A DNA stretch of 64,000 nucleotides, taken from assembly GCF_001500045.1 (NCBI RefSeq), contig NZ_LQIX01000055.1, forward strand, positions 124,001 to 188,000. Reading direction: 5' to 3'. The translations under genes and the position numbers were made by a program. The notes beneath the pieces are model-generated. The model saw only the letters and a program-made list of their open reading frames with translations. It searched no databases and was not told the origin of the DNA. Below, one piece after another: positions 1 through 8,867 of the stretch (position 1 is the first letter of the stretch; each line of letters begins with the position of its first letter). The stretch is from Mycobacterium sp. GA-1199 (lineage in GTDB: Bacteria > Actinomycetota > Actinomycetes > Mycobacteriales > Mycobacteriaceae).

Positions 1-1270
1 GCGGTGGCGGTGGTGCTCCCCATCCCGGAGGCGGCGGTATGTCGCCGATTCCCGTGTAGGCCGACACCGCGGGTGGGGGCTCAGGCTGATCGTCGGGGGG
101 CCCACCCGCACCGGGCATCAACTCCGGTTCCGAATACCGCAGCATGTACGGCGGCGGGTTCGACGTCAGGAACAGGCTGAACGGGAACGGCACATTGTTG
201 ATGCTCGCTGTGCGCAGGCCGGGCCCGAGGTACTGCGAGCACAGCTTGCCGGTGGTCGGCGAGGTGACGTTCTGCAGCGCTCCGATCATGCCGCAGAACG
301 CCCACACCGGATTCGACAGGTTGTTGAGCACGAACACGCCGCTGGCGGCCCCGGTGCGCGGATCGAACATGTTGACCGCGTTGGCGATCGAGTGCGGCGC
401 GATGTGCAGGACATTTTCCAGCGCCATGCGGTTGTCGACGAGGTTCTGCGTGACGTTTGCCAGTCGCTGGATCTGTTCGGCGGTCTGGTCGCGCGTACCC
501 CGGATGAACCGGGTCGTCTCGCCGACGACGTCGGACAGATTCCTCAATGCGGCGTCGAGATCGGATCGGCTGTCGTCGACCACGCTTGTCAACGTCGCGA
601 ACCTGTCCTGGAACTGCACGATCTGCTCGTTACTGTCGCGCAACGCGGAGACGAACGCCTGCAGGTGGTTGATGGTGTCGACGATGTTGCCGCTTCCGTC
701 GGCGAGTATGCGACCGACTCCGGAGAGCTGCGCAAGCGTTTGACGCAGTTTGTCGCCGTTGCCGTCGAGCGCGTTGGCCGCGCTGTCGATGAACCTGCCG
801 ACTGAACCGGTCGACATGCCCTCGGCGGGGCCGAGGTCCGTCGCCAGGCGCATCAGCTGCTCTTTGACCTCGTTCCATTCGACCGGAACCGCTGTGCGGT
901 CCAACGGGATCACGGCGCCGTCGGCCATCGCGGGTCCGGATTCGTAGGCGGGCGTCAGCTGAACGTATCGCGCCGAGACCAGGTTCTGGGCGACGATCAC
1001 CGCCTTCGCGTCAGCGGGCACCTTGATGCCATGGTCGAGGGCCAGCCTCATCTCCGCCTGGGTGCCGAGCGGTTTGATCGACTCGATCGAACCCACCTTG
1101 ACCCCGGCGATTCTCACCTCGTCACCGGGGTAGATGGCGGTGGCCGTGGTGAACTGGGCGGTGATGGTCGTGGGCCGGAACACGGTCTGCCGGATCACGA
1201 CCACGACCCCGCCAACGAGCACCACCGCGAGTGCGACCGCGAGTGCACGCTTCACCCAGGCGCTGTTCAT
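1..1270 (-). CDS. mceD: Mce family protein, MceD position (partial, 3' end outside window)
   Basis: Substrate-binding subunit of a mycobacterial Mce lipid importer; Mce proteins sit outside the inner membrane, anchored by one N-terminal helix. Seen: a hydrophobic anchor at about residues 8-26, then an MlaD/MCE domain (with the typical GDEVRIAGVKVGS core near residue 50), a helical coiled region to about residue 290, and a Pro/Gly-rich tail that runs off the window. About 423 codons are visible. The ATG overlaps the stop of the preceding mceC by 4 bases (ATGA), so the two are translationally coupled. It is called D because it is fourth after genes resembling A, B and C. The substrate cannot be told from sequence. 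Confidence 0.85.
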   Translation of the reverse strand, partial: MNSAWVKRALAVALAVVLVGGVVVVIRQTVFRPTTITAQFTTATAIYPGDEVRIAGVKVGSIESIKPLGTQAEMRLALDHGIKVPADAKAVIVAQNLVSARYVQLTPAYESGPAMADGAVIPLDRTAVPVEWNEVKEQLMRLATDLGPAEGMSTGSVGRFIDSAANALDGNGDKLRQTLAQLSGVGRILADGSGNIVDTINHLQAFVSALRDSNEQIVQFQDRFATLTSVVDDSRSDLDAALRNLSDVVGETTRFIRGTRDQTAEQIQRLANVTQNLVDNRMALENVLHIAPHSIANAVNMFDPRTGAASGVFVLNNLSNPVWAFCGMIGALQNVTSPTTGKLCSQYLGPGLRTASINNVPFPFSLFLTSNPPPYMLRYSEPELMPGAGGPPDDQPEPPPAVSAYTGIGDIPPPPGWGAPPPP

Positions 1271-2367
1271 CGGCCCGGCCCCCACTGCTCGTGGGGCATC
1301 GGAATTCCGTTGTAGGGGAACGGAAGCTCGGCGCGCGGTCCGGCGTTGTCGGGCGGCTGGCCGGCGTTGACCCCGCGCCGGAACCCGAACGCGTAATCGA
1401 AGAACGGCTGGAAGATCTCGGCGAAGAAGATGTTGGGGATGTAGGCCTGGTAGTACGGGCCGTTACCGATCGTCTCACCCAACGTGATCTGGAACTTCGC
1501 CAGCCCGGGAAGCGCCTTGGCGATGTTGTCGCGGTTGCGCTCCAGGATCTCGGTGACGCCGTTGAGCTTCTCCAACGTGGGGGCGAGCTCCTTCTCGTTG
1601 TCGGCGATGAGGCCGGACAGCTGCTGGGACAGCGCCGAGGTGTGCGCGAGCAGTTCGACGATGGCGTAGCGCCGCGCCGACAGCACCGACACAAGGTCGT
1701 TGGCGTTGAGGATCAGCGTGTTCACCTGCTGGCTGCGGTCCGACAGGATCTCGGTGACGTCGGCGCCGTTCTCGAGCAGGTCCCCCAGCGTTTCGTCACG
1801 GTCGTTGATCGCCTTGGACACCCGGGTCAACCCGTCGAATGCCGGGCCCAGCTGCGGTGCAACCTGGTCCAGGGTCGCGGACAAGGTGTCCAACGACTGG
1901 TTCAACGATGCGGTGTCGATGCCCGCGGTATTGCTCGTCAGCTCGCTGACCGCCTCGGTCAACGAATACGGGGATGCGGTGCGCGACACGGGGATTACAT
2001 CCATCGGGTGCAGCGACCCCTCGCCCTTGGATTCCAGGGTGACGACCCGCTCACCGAGCAGGGTTCCGGTCCGGATGTGTGCGGTGGTGTCCGATCCCAG
2101 CGCTACCGAGCCGTCGACCACCATCGTCACCAATGCGTTGCGTCCTTGGAGCGCAACTCTGGAGACGGTACCCACCTTGATGCCCGAGATCGTCACGTCG
2201 TTGCCCGCTGCCAGCCCCCCGGCGTCGGTGAACTGCGCCTGATACCGCACCGCGGTCGCCCATGACACCAGTCGTTCCGGAGCGAGCCCGACGGCGATGA
2301 CGAGGATGATCAGCACCACGCCGAGGATCCCGGCGCGGATGAGTTGCCTGCCACGGTATTTCAGCAT
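1267..2367 (-). CDS. mceC: Mce family protein, MceC position
   Basis: Third subunit of the Mce lipid-import assembly. The 366-residue product has an N-terminal membrane anchor (about residues 10-30), an MCE domain with the motif GNDVTISGIKVGTVS at about residues 55-69, and a long helical region thought in the family to form part of a periplasmic tunnel. I start it at the ATG reading MLKYRGR, which shares one base with the mceB stop (TGATG); a longer open frame upstream lies inside mceB. It ends in a 4-base overlap with mceD. Part of a four-gene-plus operon on the minus strand. Confidence 0.85.
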   Translation of the reverse strand: MLKYRGRQLIRAGILGVVLIILVIAVGLAPERLVSWATAVRYQAQFTDAGGLAAGNDVTISGIKVGTVSRVALQGRNALVTMVVDGSVALGSDTTAHIRTGTLLGERVVTLESKGEGSLHPMDVIPVSRTASPYSLTEAVSELTSNTAGIDTASLNQSLDTLSATLDQVAPQLGPAFDGLTRVSKAINDRDETLGDLLENGADVTEILSDRSQQVNTLILNANDLVSVLSARRYAIVELLAHTSALSQQLSGLIADNEKELAPTLEKLNGVTEILERNRDNIAKALPGLAKFQITLGETIGNGPYYQAYIPNIFFAEIFQPFFDYAFGFRRGVNAGQPPDNAGPRAELPFPYNGIPMPHEQWGPGR

Positions 2368-3392
2368 CAGGGTTCGGTGCACCTCCCGTTTTCCTGCTTG
2401 ATCCATGGGAAGACGGCGGTGCGGCCTTGCAGGTCGGTCACGCGCCACTTCAGCTCGCAGATGTAGTAATTGAAGAAGCTGCCGTACGACCCGGTCCGGA
2501 TCAGTTTGCGATAGTTCTCCGGCGCCTTCTGCAGGCTCGTGTCGATCCGGTCCTTCTGGAAGTCGAGATTGGTGGCCAGCCGGGCGAGTTCGTCGACGGT
2601 GCCCGCCAGCGGTGCGCGCGCATCGCTGAGGAGATCGGCCACCGACGCCGATCCATTGTTCAGCGACTCGATCGCGGTGCCGATCGGGTCACGTTCCGCT
2701 GCCAGCTCCGTGACGAGCTTCTCCAAGCGGTCGATCGTCCCCGAAAACTTGTCGCCCTCCCGATTCAGGGTGACAAGCAGCGTGCGGAGATTGTCGATCA
2801 GCGCCTGAATCGTCTGGTTGTGCTCGGCAAGCGCCGTGGTGAACCCGGAGGTGTTGTTCAGCAGAGACTGCAAGGTGCCGCCCTGCCCCTGGAAGATCTG
2901 GATGAGGGACGCCGACAGCGCGTTCACATCTTCTGGATTCAGCCCCCGGATAACGGGTTTGAGCCCGCCGAGCAGGAGGTCGAGGTCGAGTGCGCCCTGC
3001 GTCCGCTCCGAGGGGATCTCAGAACCGGGCGCAAGCGGCGTTCCGTCCGGTCCCTCGATCAGTTCCAGGTATCGGTCGCCGACCAGGTTCAGGTACCGGA
3101 CCGCCGCCCGTGTACCGGTGGTCATGCGCACATTTGGGTCGGCGTCGAAGCTGACCAACACCGTCTTGTCCGGACGGAGTTTGACACCGTTGACCGTTCC
3201 GACCCGCATCCCGGCGACCCGCACGGACTGTCCGGTCTTCAGCCGGGAGGCGTCGGCGAACACCGCCGTGTAATCCTTGGTGCTGCCGGTCTGGTACTGA
3301 CCGAAGATGAAGAACAGCGACGCGGTCAGCAACGTCATCACGAGGGCGAAGAGCCCGAACTTGATCAGGGTCGGCCGCAGCGAGCGCCTCAT
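2367..3392 (-). CDS. mceB: Mce family protein, MceB position
   Basis: Second subunit of the Mce complex, 341 residues. It starts MRRSLRPT, has a membrane anchor at about residues 10-29, and shows the MceB-like sequence QYQTGSTKDYTAVF before the MCE core (GQSVRVAGMRVGTV). The C-terminal third contains helices and a Cys-containing end (YYICELKW and a final RCTEP) typical of MceB proteins. The ATG overlaps the mceA stop by 4 bases and the stop overlaps the mceC ATG by one base. The longer open frame upstream belongs to mceA sequence and was not used. Confidence 0.85.
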   Translation of the reverse strand: MRRSLRPTLIKFGLFALVMTLLTASLFFIFGQYQTGSTKDYTAVFADASRLKTGQSVRVAGMRVGTVNGVKLRPDKTVLVSFDADPNVRMTTGTRAAVRYLNLVGDRYLELIEGPDGTPLAPGSEIPSERTQGALDLDLLLGGLKPVIRGLNPEDVNALSASLIQIFQGQGGTLQSLLNNTSGFTTALAEHNQTIQALIDNLRTLLVTLNREGDKFSGTIDRLEKLVTELAAERDPIGTAIESLNNGSASVADLLSDARAPLAGTVDELARLATNLDFQKDRIDTSLQKAPENYRKLIRTGSYGSFFNYYICELKWRVTDLQGRTAVFPWIKQENGRCTEP

Positions 3393-4579
3393 CCGGGCAT
3401 CCCGATCTGTGCTGTATTGCGGGGCGGCCCAGCGGTTTCGGTGTCGGGAAACATGATCTGCTTGATGATGTCGGCGTTGAGGATGATGCCCGGGTAGGTG
3501 CGTCGCCACGGATTGGTTCCGGTATCGGCCACGACATACGGGGCGACGGTCTCAAACGGCAGCTTCGGCAGTCCGGTGCACTGCGGACCGCCCTCGGCAC
3601 CGGCCTTGGGCAGATCCAGGGGGTAGCGGTACCGCTCCTGGGCCCACAGGAAGCCGGCCAGCACCTCGACGCCCGGCGCTTTCAACGGTGGGAGGTGCGA
3701 CGCCTCGACAATGCCGGCCAGCGCACACCACAGCGCCTGGTTGTACTCGTTGGTCAATGCCGTGGTCGGGACCAATAGCCGCGCGACGTCCGTCAGCGAT
3801 TGACGGTTGTGACCGATCACCTCGTTGCCGACGTCGGCCAGCCCGATCACGCTGACGAGCGCCGCGTCGAGGTCGTCCTGTTTGTCGACGATGGATTCGC
3901 TGATGCTTGCCGCGTTGTCAGCGATCGACACGAAATCCCCTGTCGCGTCGGCATATGCGCGCAGCACGCCCGGAGCCAGTTCCAGGTCGCGGTTCAGCGC
4001 GGGCAGGCTGGGTTCCAGCGTCGCGAGGTACGAATCGAGGTCCGAGAGCATCTGGCCGAACTTCTGCCCCCGGCCGGAAACGGCCTGCGCGATCGCACCG
4101 AGGGTGGCATTCAGCTTCGCCGGCTCGATCGTGGACAGCACCGAGGTCAGCTGCTCGAACACGGTGTTCACCTCGACCATGACATGCTGAGCCTCGATCA
4201 CCTGACCCGCGCGCAGCGATTGCGGTGACGGATCGTCGGGGAAGACGAATTGCACTTGCTTGGCGCCGAAGACCGTCGGTGACGCGATGTCGACCAGTGC
4301 GTTGGCCGGAACGGCGTCGAGGCGTGAGGGATCCATAGCCAGATGCAGCGCCGCCTCACCGCTGGGAAGTGATTCGATCGATGCGACGCGGCCCACCTGG
4401 ACGCCGCGGACTTGGACCTTGGCATCCGGATTCATGACCAGGCCGGCGCGCTGCGAGATCACCGTCACCGGAACGGTATCGGCGAAGTCACCCCGAAACA
4501 GGCTCGCCGCCAACGCGAACACCGCCACGACCCCGACGATCGAGGCCAATCCGACGAGTGGGCGCAGCAGATAGCGCAT
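3389..4579 (-). CDS. mceA: Mce family protein, MceA position (first gene of operon)
   Basis: First subunit of the Mce lipid importer, about 396 residues. Anchor helix at about residues 8-26, then RAGLVMNPDAKVQVRGVQVG, which closely matches the conserved start of the MCE domain in M. tuberculosis MceA proteins. The start could be this ATG or the GTG just in front of it (4582). In nearly all mycobacterial mce operons two yrbE (MlaE-like permease) genes stand directly upstream of mceA; here there is none, and the 590 bases upstream show no gene. The permease must then be supplied from elsewhere, or this cluster is a partial copy. Confidence 0.85.
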   Translation of the reverse strand: MRYLLRPLVGLASIVGVVAVFALAASLFRGDFADTVPVTVISQRAGLVMNPDAKVQVRGVQVGRVASIESLPSGEAALHLAMDPSRLDAVPANALVDIASPTVFGAKQVQFVFPDDPSPQSLRAGQVIEAQHVMVEVNTVFEQLTSVLSTIEPAKLNATLGAIAQAVSGRGQKFGQMLSDLDSYLATLEPSLPALNRDLELAPGVLRAYADATGDFVSIADNAASISESIVDKQDDLDAALVSVIGLADVGNEVIGHNRQSLTDVARLLVPTTALTNEYNQALWCALAGIVEASHLPPLKAPGVEVLAGFLWAQERYRYPLDLPKAGAEGGPQCTGLPKLPFETVAPYVVADTGTNPWRRTYPGIILNADIIKQIMFPDTETAGPPRNTAQIGMPG

Positions 4580-4582
4580 CAC

Positions 4583-5172
4583 CGATCGCTCCCGCGCTCA
4601 TACCCGAGGTGTCCCGCACCGCACCCCGTCGGTCGGTATGACAAGCCCGCTTCCCCCCCAGTGTGCGATCCAGGACGGTGCAGGACTTTACGCCGGAACA
4701 TATCTTTGGGTCAATCGCTCCCGTTATCAAGCGGAAATTCTTGGTCGCAGATCCTCCTTCAATCAGCCAGAAGGCTGATAAATGTTTGCTGCACAAGAAT
4801 GTCACACAGTTCAGCGCAGTTCAACCGGTAAAGATGGGACAATTCGGTGTTATCTGTCTCGTGGCCGTGACGCGAGCGAACACCTTGTCATCCATATCGA
4901 CGACAGGGGAGCTCGGAACAAGGATTAGGCCCATCACAGGCACTGTTGAACGGCAACCGTTAGTCGACGGATACAACAGCGTCGTCGTCGGCGCCACCCA
5001 ATCCTGCCGTGCGACGCTCCCCCGCGAAGCCAATTGGCAATCTTTATGAGAATAGAGACGGTCGGTCTTGGAAACGCCTGCGGCAAGTTCCGACATGCCC
5101 AATGGCGTTGGCGTTCCGGGTGACTACTGACTGGCGCAAGCGTCAGTGCCTTGGGCCATCGGCACTCTCCGA
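4583..5172. other. 590-base stretch without a recognisable gene, AT-richer than surroundings
   Basis: No open frame here resembles a known protein; short frames on both strands (for example 4663-5049 plus and 4821-5102 minus) lack mycobacterial codon usage and a ribosome site. The base composition is visibly richer in A and T than the flanking genes. It holds a 7-base-stem hairpin (4762-4779) and a 10-base perfect palindrome GCCAATTGGC (5029-5038). It must contain the mceA promoter and the 3' end signals of the DUF2469 transcript. It could be the scar of an insertion or deletion that removed yrbE genes; that is inference. Confidence 0.6.
4762..4779. repeat. small hairpin upstream of mceA
   Basis: Perfect 7-base stem ATCAGCC / GGCTGAT around the loop AGAA. 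It sits about 180 bases upstream of mceA in the gene-free stretch. It may be a short terminator or a protein-binding site; nothing further can be said. Confidence 0.4.
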
Positions 5173-5478
5173 CTATTCCGGCAGCCGCAATTCAGGCTTT
5201 TCGACCTCTTCGATATTGACGTCTTTGAAAGTGATCACCCGCACCTGCTTGACGAAGCGGGCGGGCCGGTACATGTCCCACACCCAGGCATCGGACAGCC
5301 GCAGCTCGAAGTAGACCTCTCCGTCGGCATTGCGCGGTACCAATTCGACGCTGTTGGCGAGGTAGAACCTCCGCTCGGTTTCCACCACGTAACTGAACTG
5401 GCCGACGATGTCCTTGTATTCGCGGTAGAGCGAGAGCTCCATCTCGGTTTCATATTTCTCGAGATCTTCGGCACTCAT
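5173..5478 (-). CDS. DUF2469 family protein (Rv2901c orthologue)
   Basis: A 101-residue cytoplasmic protein, nearly identical over its length to the actinobacterial DUF2469 family and to M. tuberculosis Rv2901c (starts MSAEDLEKYETEMELSLYRE, ends EKPELRLPE). It has no membrane segment or signal peptide and is strongly acidic at its N terminus. Its function is unknown; it is always found next to rnhB and lepB in mycobacteria, as here, where it lies 55 bases downstream of rnhB on the same strand. High conservation suggests a core role. Confidence 0.93.
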   Translation of the reverse strand: MSAEDLEKYETEMELSLYREYKDIVGQFSYVVETERRFYLANSVELVPRNADGEVYFELRLSDAWVWDMYRPARFVKQVRVITFKDVNIEEVEKPELRLPE

Positions 5479-5533
5479 CGGCTCAGCTGTCCTTCATCTT
5501 GGTCGCTGCCCCCTTGTTGGCTCCCATTGTCCC

Positions 5534-6265
5534 CTACCCCGCTTCGTCGCATTGATCCGGTGGACCCACTTGGCAGGAGTCAACCAGTTCGGTCACCACC
5601 CTGATTCCTCCGGCCGTGGCCACCCGACGGACGTTGATGAACGAGTGCCGGTGTTGACTACAGGGCCCGAGCTCGGCCAGCGCTGCGCTGTGCGCGGGTG
5701 TGCTGTAGCCCTTGTGGAGGGCAAAACCGTAACCAGGGTGTTCGGCCTCCATCTTCACCATCAAGCGGTCACGGCTGACCTTGGCCAGCACGCTGGCCGC
5801 CGCGATGCACGCCGCGGCCGCATCACCGCCGACCACCGGAAGTGAGGGCGCCGGCAGCCCAGGTACGCGGAAACCGTCCGACAGCACATAGCCGGGTCGC
5901 ACGGACAGGCCCGCGACCGCACGGCGCATACCCTCGATGTTGGCCACATGCACGCCACGGCGATCGACCTCATGCGAGGGGATGAACACCACGTGGTAGG
6001 CCAGGGCGTAGCGCCGGATCAAAGGGAAAAGGCGCTCGCGCTCCTTTTCGTTCAGCTTCTTCGAGTCGTCGAGGGCCGAGAGGCTCTCCAACCGATTGGG
6101 ACCCAGGACGCAGGCGGCGACGACAAGGGGCCCCGCACACGCACCGCGGCCGACCTCATCGACGCCGGCCACCGGTCCGAGGCCACTGCGATAGAGCGCA
6201 GATTCCAAGGTGCGCAGTCCCGAGGATTTCCGGATCACAGTGCGCGGAGGCCATGTCGCCCGCAA
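5534..6265 (-). CDS. rnhB: ribonuclease HII
   Basis: Cleaves RNA in RNA/DNA hybrids, including single ribonucleotides built into DNA. The 243-residue protein shows the RNase HII catalytic set: DEVGRGACAGP (about residues 37-47), DDSKKL, and the later SDG and Asp-containing segments (GGDAAAACIAAASVLAK, with the HPGYG motif). The start MRATWPPRT fits the M. tuberculosis protein, which begins similarly. It lies between lepB and the DUF2469 gene, 27 bases after lepB, and is probably cotranscribed with them. Confidence 0.95.
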   Translation of the reverse strand: MRATWPPRTVIRKSSGLRTLESALYRSGLGPVAGVDEVGRGACAGPLVVAACVLGPNRLESLSALDDSKKLNEKERERLFPLIRRYALAYHVVFIPSHEVDRRGVHVANIEGMRRAVAGLSVRPGYVLSDGFRVPGLPAPSLPVVGGDAAAACIAAASVLAKVSRDRLMVKMEAEHPGYGFALHKGYSTPAHSAALAELGPCSQHRHSFINVRRVATAGGIRVVTELVDSCQVGPPDQCDEAG

Positions 6266-6292
6266 GAACAGCTCTCCTAGTTGCGTCTGGCG

Positions 6293-7159
6293 TTACGTCT
6301 GCGGGTTCACGCTGCCCACGCCACCCCAGCGGGAAGGGGGCCACGCGATGAACCGCGCCTTTCCGATCACATTGTCCACCGGGACGGTTCCAGCCGTCGG
6401 ATCACCCGTGCACAACAGACCCTTCTGGGCGTCGGCCGGGGTGTTGGTGCAGTGCGCGCGGGAATCCGCCGAGTGGGTGCGGTTGTCCCCCATCACCCAC
6501 AACCGGCCCTCGGGCACCTCGACGGGTCCGAACTCATTTCCCAGACACGGGTAGATCGCGGGGTCGGCCCGCATGGTGTCGGGGTCCAGATACGGCTCCT
6601 CGAGCCGCTTACCGTCGACGGTCAAGCCGGTCGCCGCTCGGCATTCGACGGTCTGGCCGCCCACCGCGATGATCCGCTTGACGAGGTCGTTCTCGTCCGG
6701 CGGAACGAAACCGACGACCGAAAGCGCGTTCTGCATCCATCGGATCGCGGTGTTGTCCGAGCGGATCGACCGGTAGTTGATGTTCCAGTTCGGGGGGCCC
6801 TTGAAGACGACGACGTCGCCGGGCTCGGGAGACGAGAAACGGTAGGTCAGCTTGTCGACCATGATCCGGTCGCCGGTGCAGCCCGGGCAGCCGTGCAGGG
6901 TCGGTTCCATCGACTCCGACGGAATCAGATACGGCCGGGCGACGAACGTCAGCGTGACGTAGTAGATGACGAGCGCGATCGAGATGAGGATCGCGAATTC
7001 CCGGAACGCGCCGCCCTTTTTCTTGGGCTTTTCCGTCTCGCTGTCCGGCGCGGCGGTCTCGGGTTGGTGCTCGGCTGATGATTCGTCGGACTCTGGGGAA
7101 CCGGTCACCGCATCAGGGTAGCCAGCGCCGTGCTCAGCCCCGCGCTGCTCGCGCTCCAA
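6293..7159 (-). CDS. lepB: signal peptidase I
   Basis: Removes signal peptides from exported proteins; an inner-membrane serine protease with a Ser-Lys dyad. A charged, poorly conserved N-terminal region of about 50 residues is followed by one membrane helix (about residues 53-74), then the catalytic serine motif IPSESMEPTL, the lysine motif KRIIAVGG, and the C-terminal GDNRTHSADSR box. Up to 288 residues depending on start: a GTG reading VTGSPESDES at 7108 is a reasonable alternative to the upstream ATG because the extra 17 residues are not conserved. Located between rplS and rnhB. Confidence 0.95.
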   Translation of the reverse strand: MEREQRGAEHGAGYPDAVTGSPESDESSAEHQPETAAPDSETEKPKKKGGAFREFAILISIALVIYYVTLTFVARPYLIPSESMEPTLHGCPGCTGDRIMVDKLTYRFSSPEPGDVVVFKGPPNWNINYRSIRSDNTAIRWMQNALSVVGFVPPDENDLVKRIIAVGGQTVECRAATGLTVDGKRLEEPYLDPDTMRADPAIYPCLGNEFGPVEVPEGRLWVMGDNRTHSADSRAHCTNTPADAQKGLLCTGDPTAGTVPVDNVIGKARFIAWPPSRWGGVGSVNPQT

Positions 7160-7194
7160 GGATCAGGCTCCGGCGCCGACGGCCGACCGGGAGG

Positions 7195-7536
7195 TCAGCG
7201 CTTTTCCTTGATCTTGGCTTTCTTGCCGCGCAGCTCGCGCAGGTAGTACAGCTTGGCGCGGCGTACGTCACCGCGGGTCACGACGTCGATGTGGTCGATG
7301 TTGGGCGAGTGCACCGGGAAGGTCCGCTCGACGCCGACGCCGTAGCTCTCCTTGCGCACGGTGAACGTCTCGCGGACGCCGCCGCCCTGGCGCCGCAGCA
7401 CCACACCCTTGAAGACCTGGATGCGCTCCTTGGAGCCCTCGATGACCTTGACGTGCACGTTGACGGTGTCGCCGGGACCGAAGTCCGGGATGTCGTCGCG
7501 CAGTGATGTCTGATCGACGAAGTCCAGCGTGTTCAT
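7195..7536 (-). CDS. rplS: 50S ribosomal protein L19
   Basis: Large-subunit protein at the 30S-50S interface. It is 113 residues, MNTLDFVDQTSLR to the basic tail KKAKIKEKR, with the family motifs GDTVNVHVKV and QGGGVRETFTVR. The start at the ATG at 7536 is supported by a GGAAG ribosome site 8 bases upstream; the open frame extends further but that part is unconserved. It has its own promoter region, about 150 bases upstream, which carries a box shared with rpsP. Confidence 0.96.
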   Translation of the reverse strand: MNTLDFVDQTSLRDDIPDFGPGDTVNVHVKVIEGSKERIQVFKGVVLRRQGGGVRETFTVRKESYGVGVERTFPVHSPNIDHIDVVTRGDVRRAKLYYLRELRGKKAKIKEKR

Positions 7537-7860
7537 CGGTGACACTTCCTTGCGGTTGGCGGCTGCGGGCGCTGCTGTCACGTGGATGCCGTGACATGGC
7601 CTGCCGAGCCGATCTGATCGGGTGAATCGGGGTGTATCTCGCAGCGGGCGGAACTGGCCGTTCCCGGGTCCTGCACAGACAACTGCTCAATTGTGCCAGA
7701 TGGGACCTGCTCGGACGAAATCGCGCCGAGTCCTCTGGTCCGCGCTTGCCGAGGTTACCTAAGCAGGCGCCCGGGGTAGCCAGTGATTAGGCTTGACGCT
7801 CAGGGCCGAAGCAACGCGGCGGGGCCCGGAAAATCCCATCGGGGCCAATCGAGGAGGGTC
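7537..7860. other. divergent intergenic region rplS / lppW (324 bases)
   Basis: No gene is seen here. On the minus strand it holds the putative rplS promoter box (7690-7700) and a leader of about 150 bases ending in the rplS ribosome site. On the plus strand a TANNNT-type -10 candidate TAGGCT (7788-7793) and a strong GAGGAGGG ribosome site (7851-7858) precede lppW. Confidence 0.6.
7690..7700 (-). promoter_or_regulatory. rplS promoter box TCTGGCACAAT
   Basis: On the minus strand the 11 bases TCTGGCACAAT, followed by TGTCT seven bases later, are matched almost exactly in front of rpsP (11012-11022). CACAAT is a plausible sigma-A -10 element. It lies about 155 bases upstream of the rplS start. 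Shared position and sequence upstream of two ribosomal-protein genes supports a promoter; no transcript start data are available. Confidence 0.55.
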
Positions 7861-8805
7861 ATGCAACGGCGGCCGTCTCCGCTGGTCAAGACGATCGCAT
7901 TCTTCGCCGCTGCGATCGTGGTCGCCGCTGGCTGCGAAGCCAAAGTCCACGGCAAGCCGCCGCATCCGGCCGGCCCGCATCTGACGGTCGTCGCGCCGCA
8001 GGGAGGCTTAGCGCCGCTGCCCGAAGCCGCGCCCGACGAACCCGCCGCCTCCTTCGGAGGCATCGACGCTCGCACGCGCCAGGCCACCGAACAGGCCGCC
8101 GAGGCCGGCGCCGACCTAGCGATCGCCGTGCTCGACCGCAATACCGGGACTTTCGTGTCCAACGGCAACAACGAGGCGATGCCGATCGCCTCGGTGGTCA
8201 AGCTGTTCATCGCCGACGACCTGCTGCTGCAGGAAGCGCAGGGACGGGCCAAGCTCACGCCGCAGGACCGCAAGGCGTTGGAGGCGATGCTGCGGTCATC
8301 CGATGACAGCGCGGCCGAGATCTTCTGGAATCGCGGCGGCGGCAGCGAAATCGTTTCGCGGGTCACCGCGCGATATGGCCTGGGCGCGACGAGCACGCCG
8401 TACAACGGCCGCTGGTTCAACACCTTGAGCACCCCCGCAGACCTGGTGCGGTACTACTCAGAACTACTGTCGGGCGGCGGCGGCCTACCCCCCGACAAGA
8501 CCGACGTCATCGTGTCGAACCTGGCGAGGTCGACTCCGACCGCACCCGACGGCACGGTGCCCGGCGGTGTCTATCCGCAGCGATTCGGCATACCCGACGG
8601 GCTCTACGAGGAGCGGGTGGCGGTCAAGCAGGGCTGGTTCTGCTGCTGGAACGGCGGCAACTGGGTGCACTGGTCCACCGGGGCGATCGGCGCGGACCGT
8701 CGATTCGTCATGGCGATCGCATCGATGCAGGCCGCCGACGACGTCACTGCCCGCAACACGATCACGCAGGCGGTCAAGACGATGTTCCCCGGCGGCCGCA
8801 TCTAG
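7861..8805 (+). CDS. lppW: lipoprotein LppW, serine beta-lactamase-like fold
   Basis: Exported lipoprotein of 314 residues. The N terminus is a lipoprotein signal ending in the lipobox VAAGC with the lipidated cysteine at residue 25. The mature part resembles class A beta-lactamase / penicillin-binding folds: an SxxK-like motif (ASVVKLF), SSDDSAAE in place of SDN, and KQGWF where KTG is usual, so true beta-lactamase activity is doubtful. The start at 7861 is fixed by a GAGGAGGG ribosome site 3 bases upstream. It matches M. tuberculosis Rv2905 in sequence and place. Convergent with trmD. Confidence 0.9.
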   Translation: MQRRPSPLVKTIAFFAAAIVVAAGCEAKVHGKPPHPAGPHLTVVAPQGGLAPLPEAAPDEPAASFGGIDARTRQATEQAAEAGADLAIAVLDRNTGTFVSNGNNEAMPIASVVKLFIADDLLLQEAQGRAKLTPQDRKALEAMLRSSDDSAAEIFWNRGGGSEIVSRVTARYGLGATSTPYNGRWFNTLSTPADLVRYYSELLSGGGGLPPDKTDVIVSNLARSTPTAPDGTVPGGVYPQRFGIPDGLYEERVAVKQGWFCCWNGGNWVHWSTGAIGADRRFVMAIASMQAADDVTARNTITQAVKTMFPGGRI

Positions 8806-8819
8806 CTTGCGCGTAGCAA

Positions 8820-8853
8820 GACGTCGGAAGTCGGTCCGGAACCGGTCGACGTC
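8820..8853. terminator. possible bidirectional terminator lppW / trmD
   Basis: A 7-base inverted repeat GACGTCG / CGACGTC with a loop that itself contains TCCGGA lies between the convergent lppW and trmD. There is no T-run, which is common for mycobacterial terminators. Weak evidence. Confidence 0.3.
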
Positions 8854-8867
8854 GTCAGCTGACGCGC

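Noticed and set aside
4663..5049. 128-residue plus-strand frame in the gap before mceA
   Set aside because: Codon usage unlike mycobacterial genes, no ribosome site, no similarity recognised.
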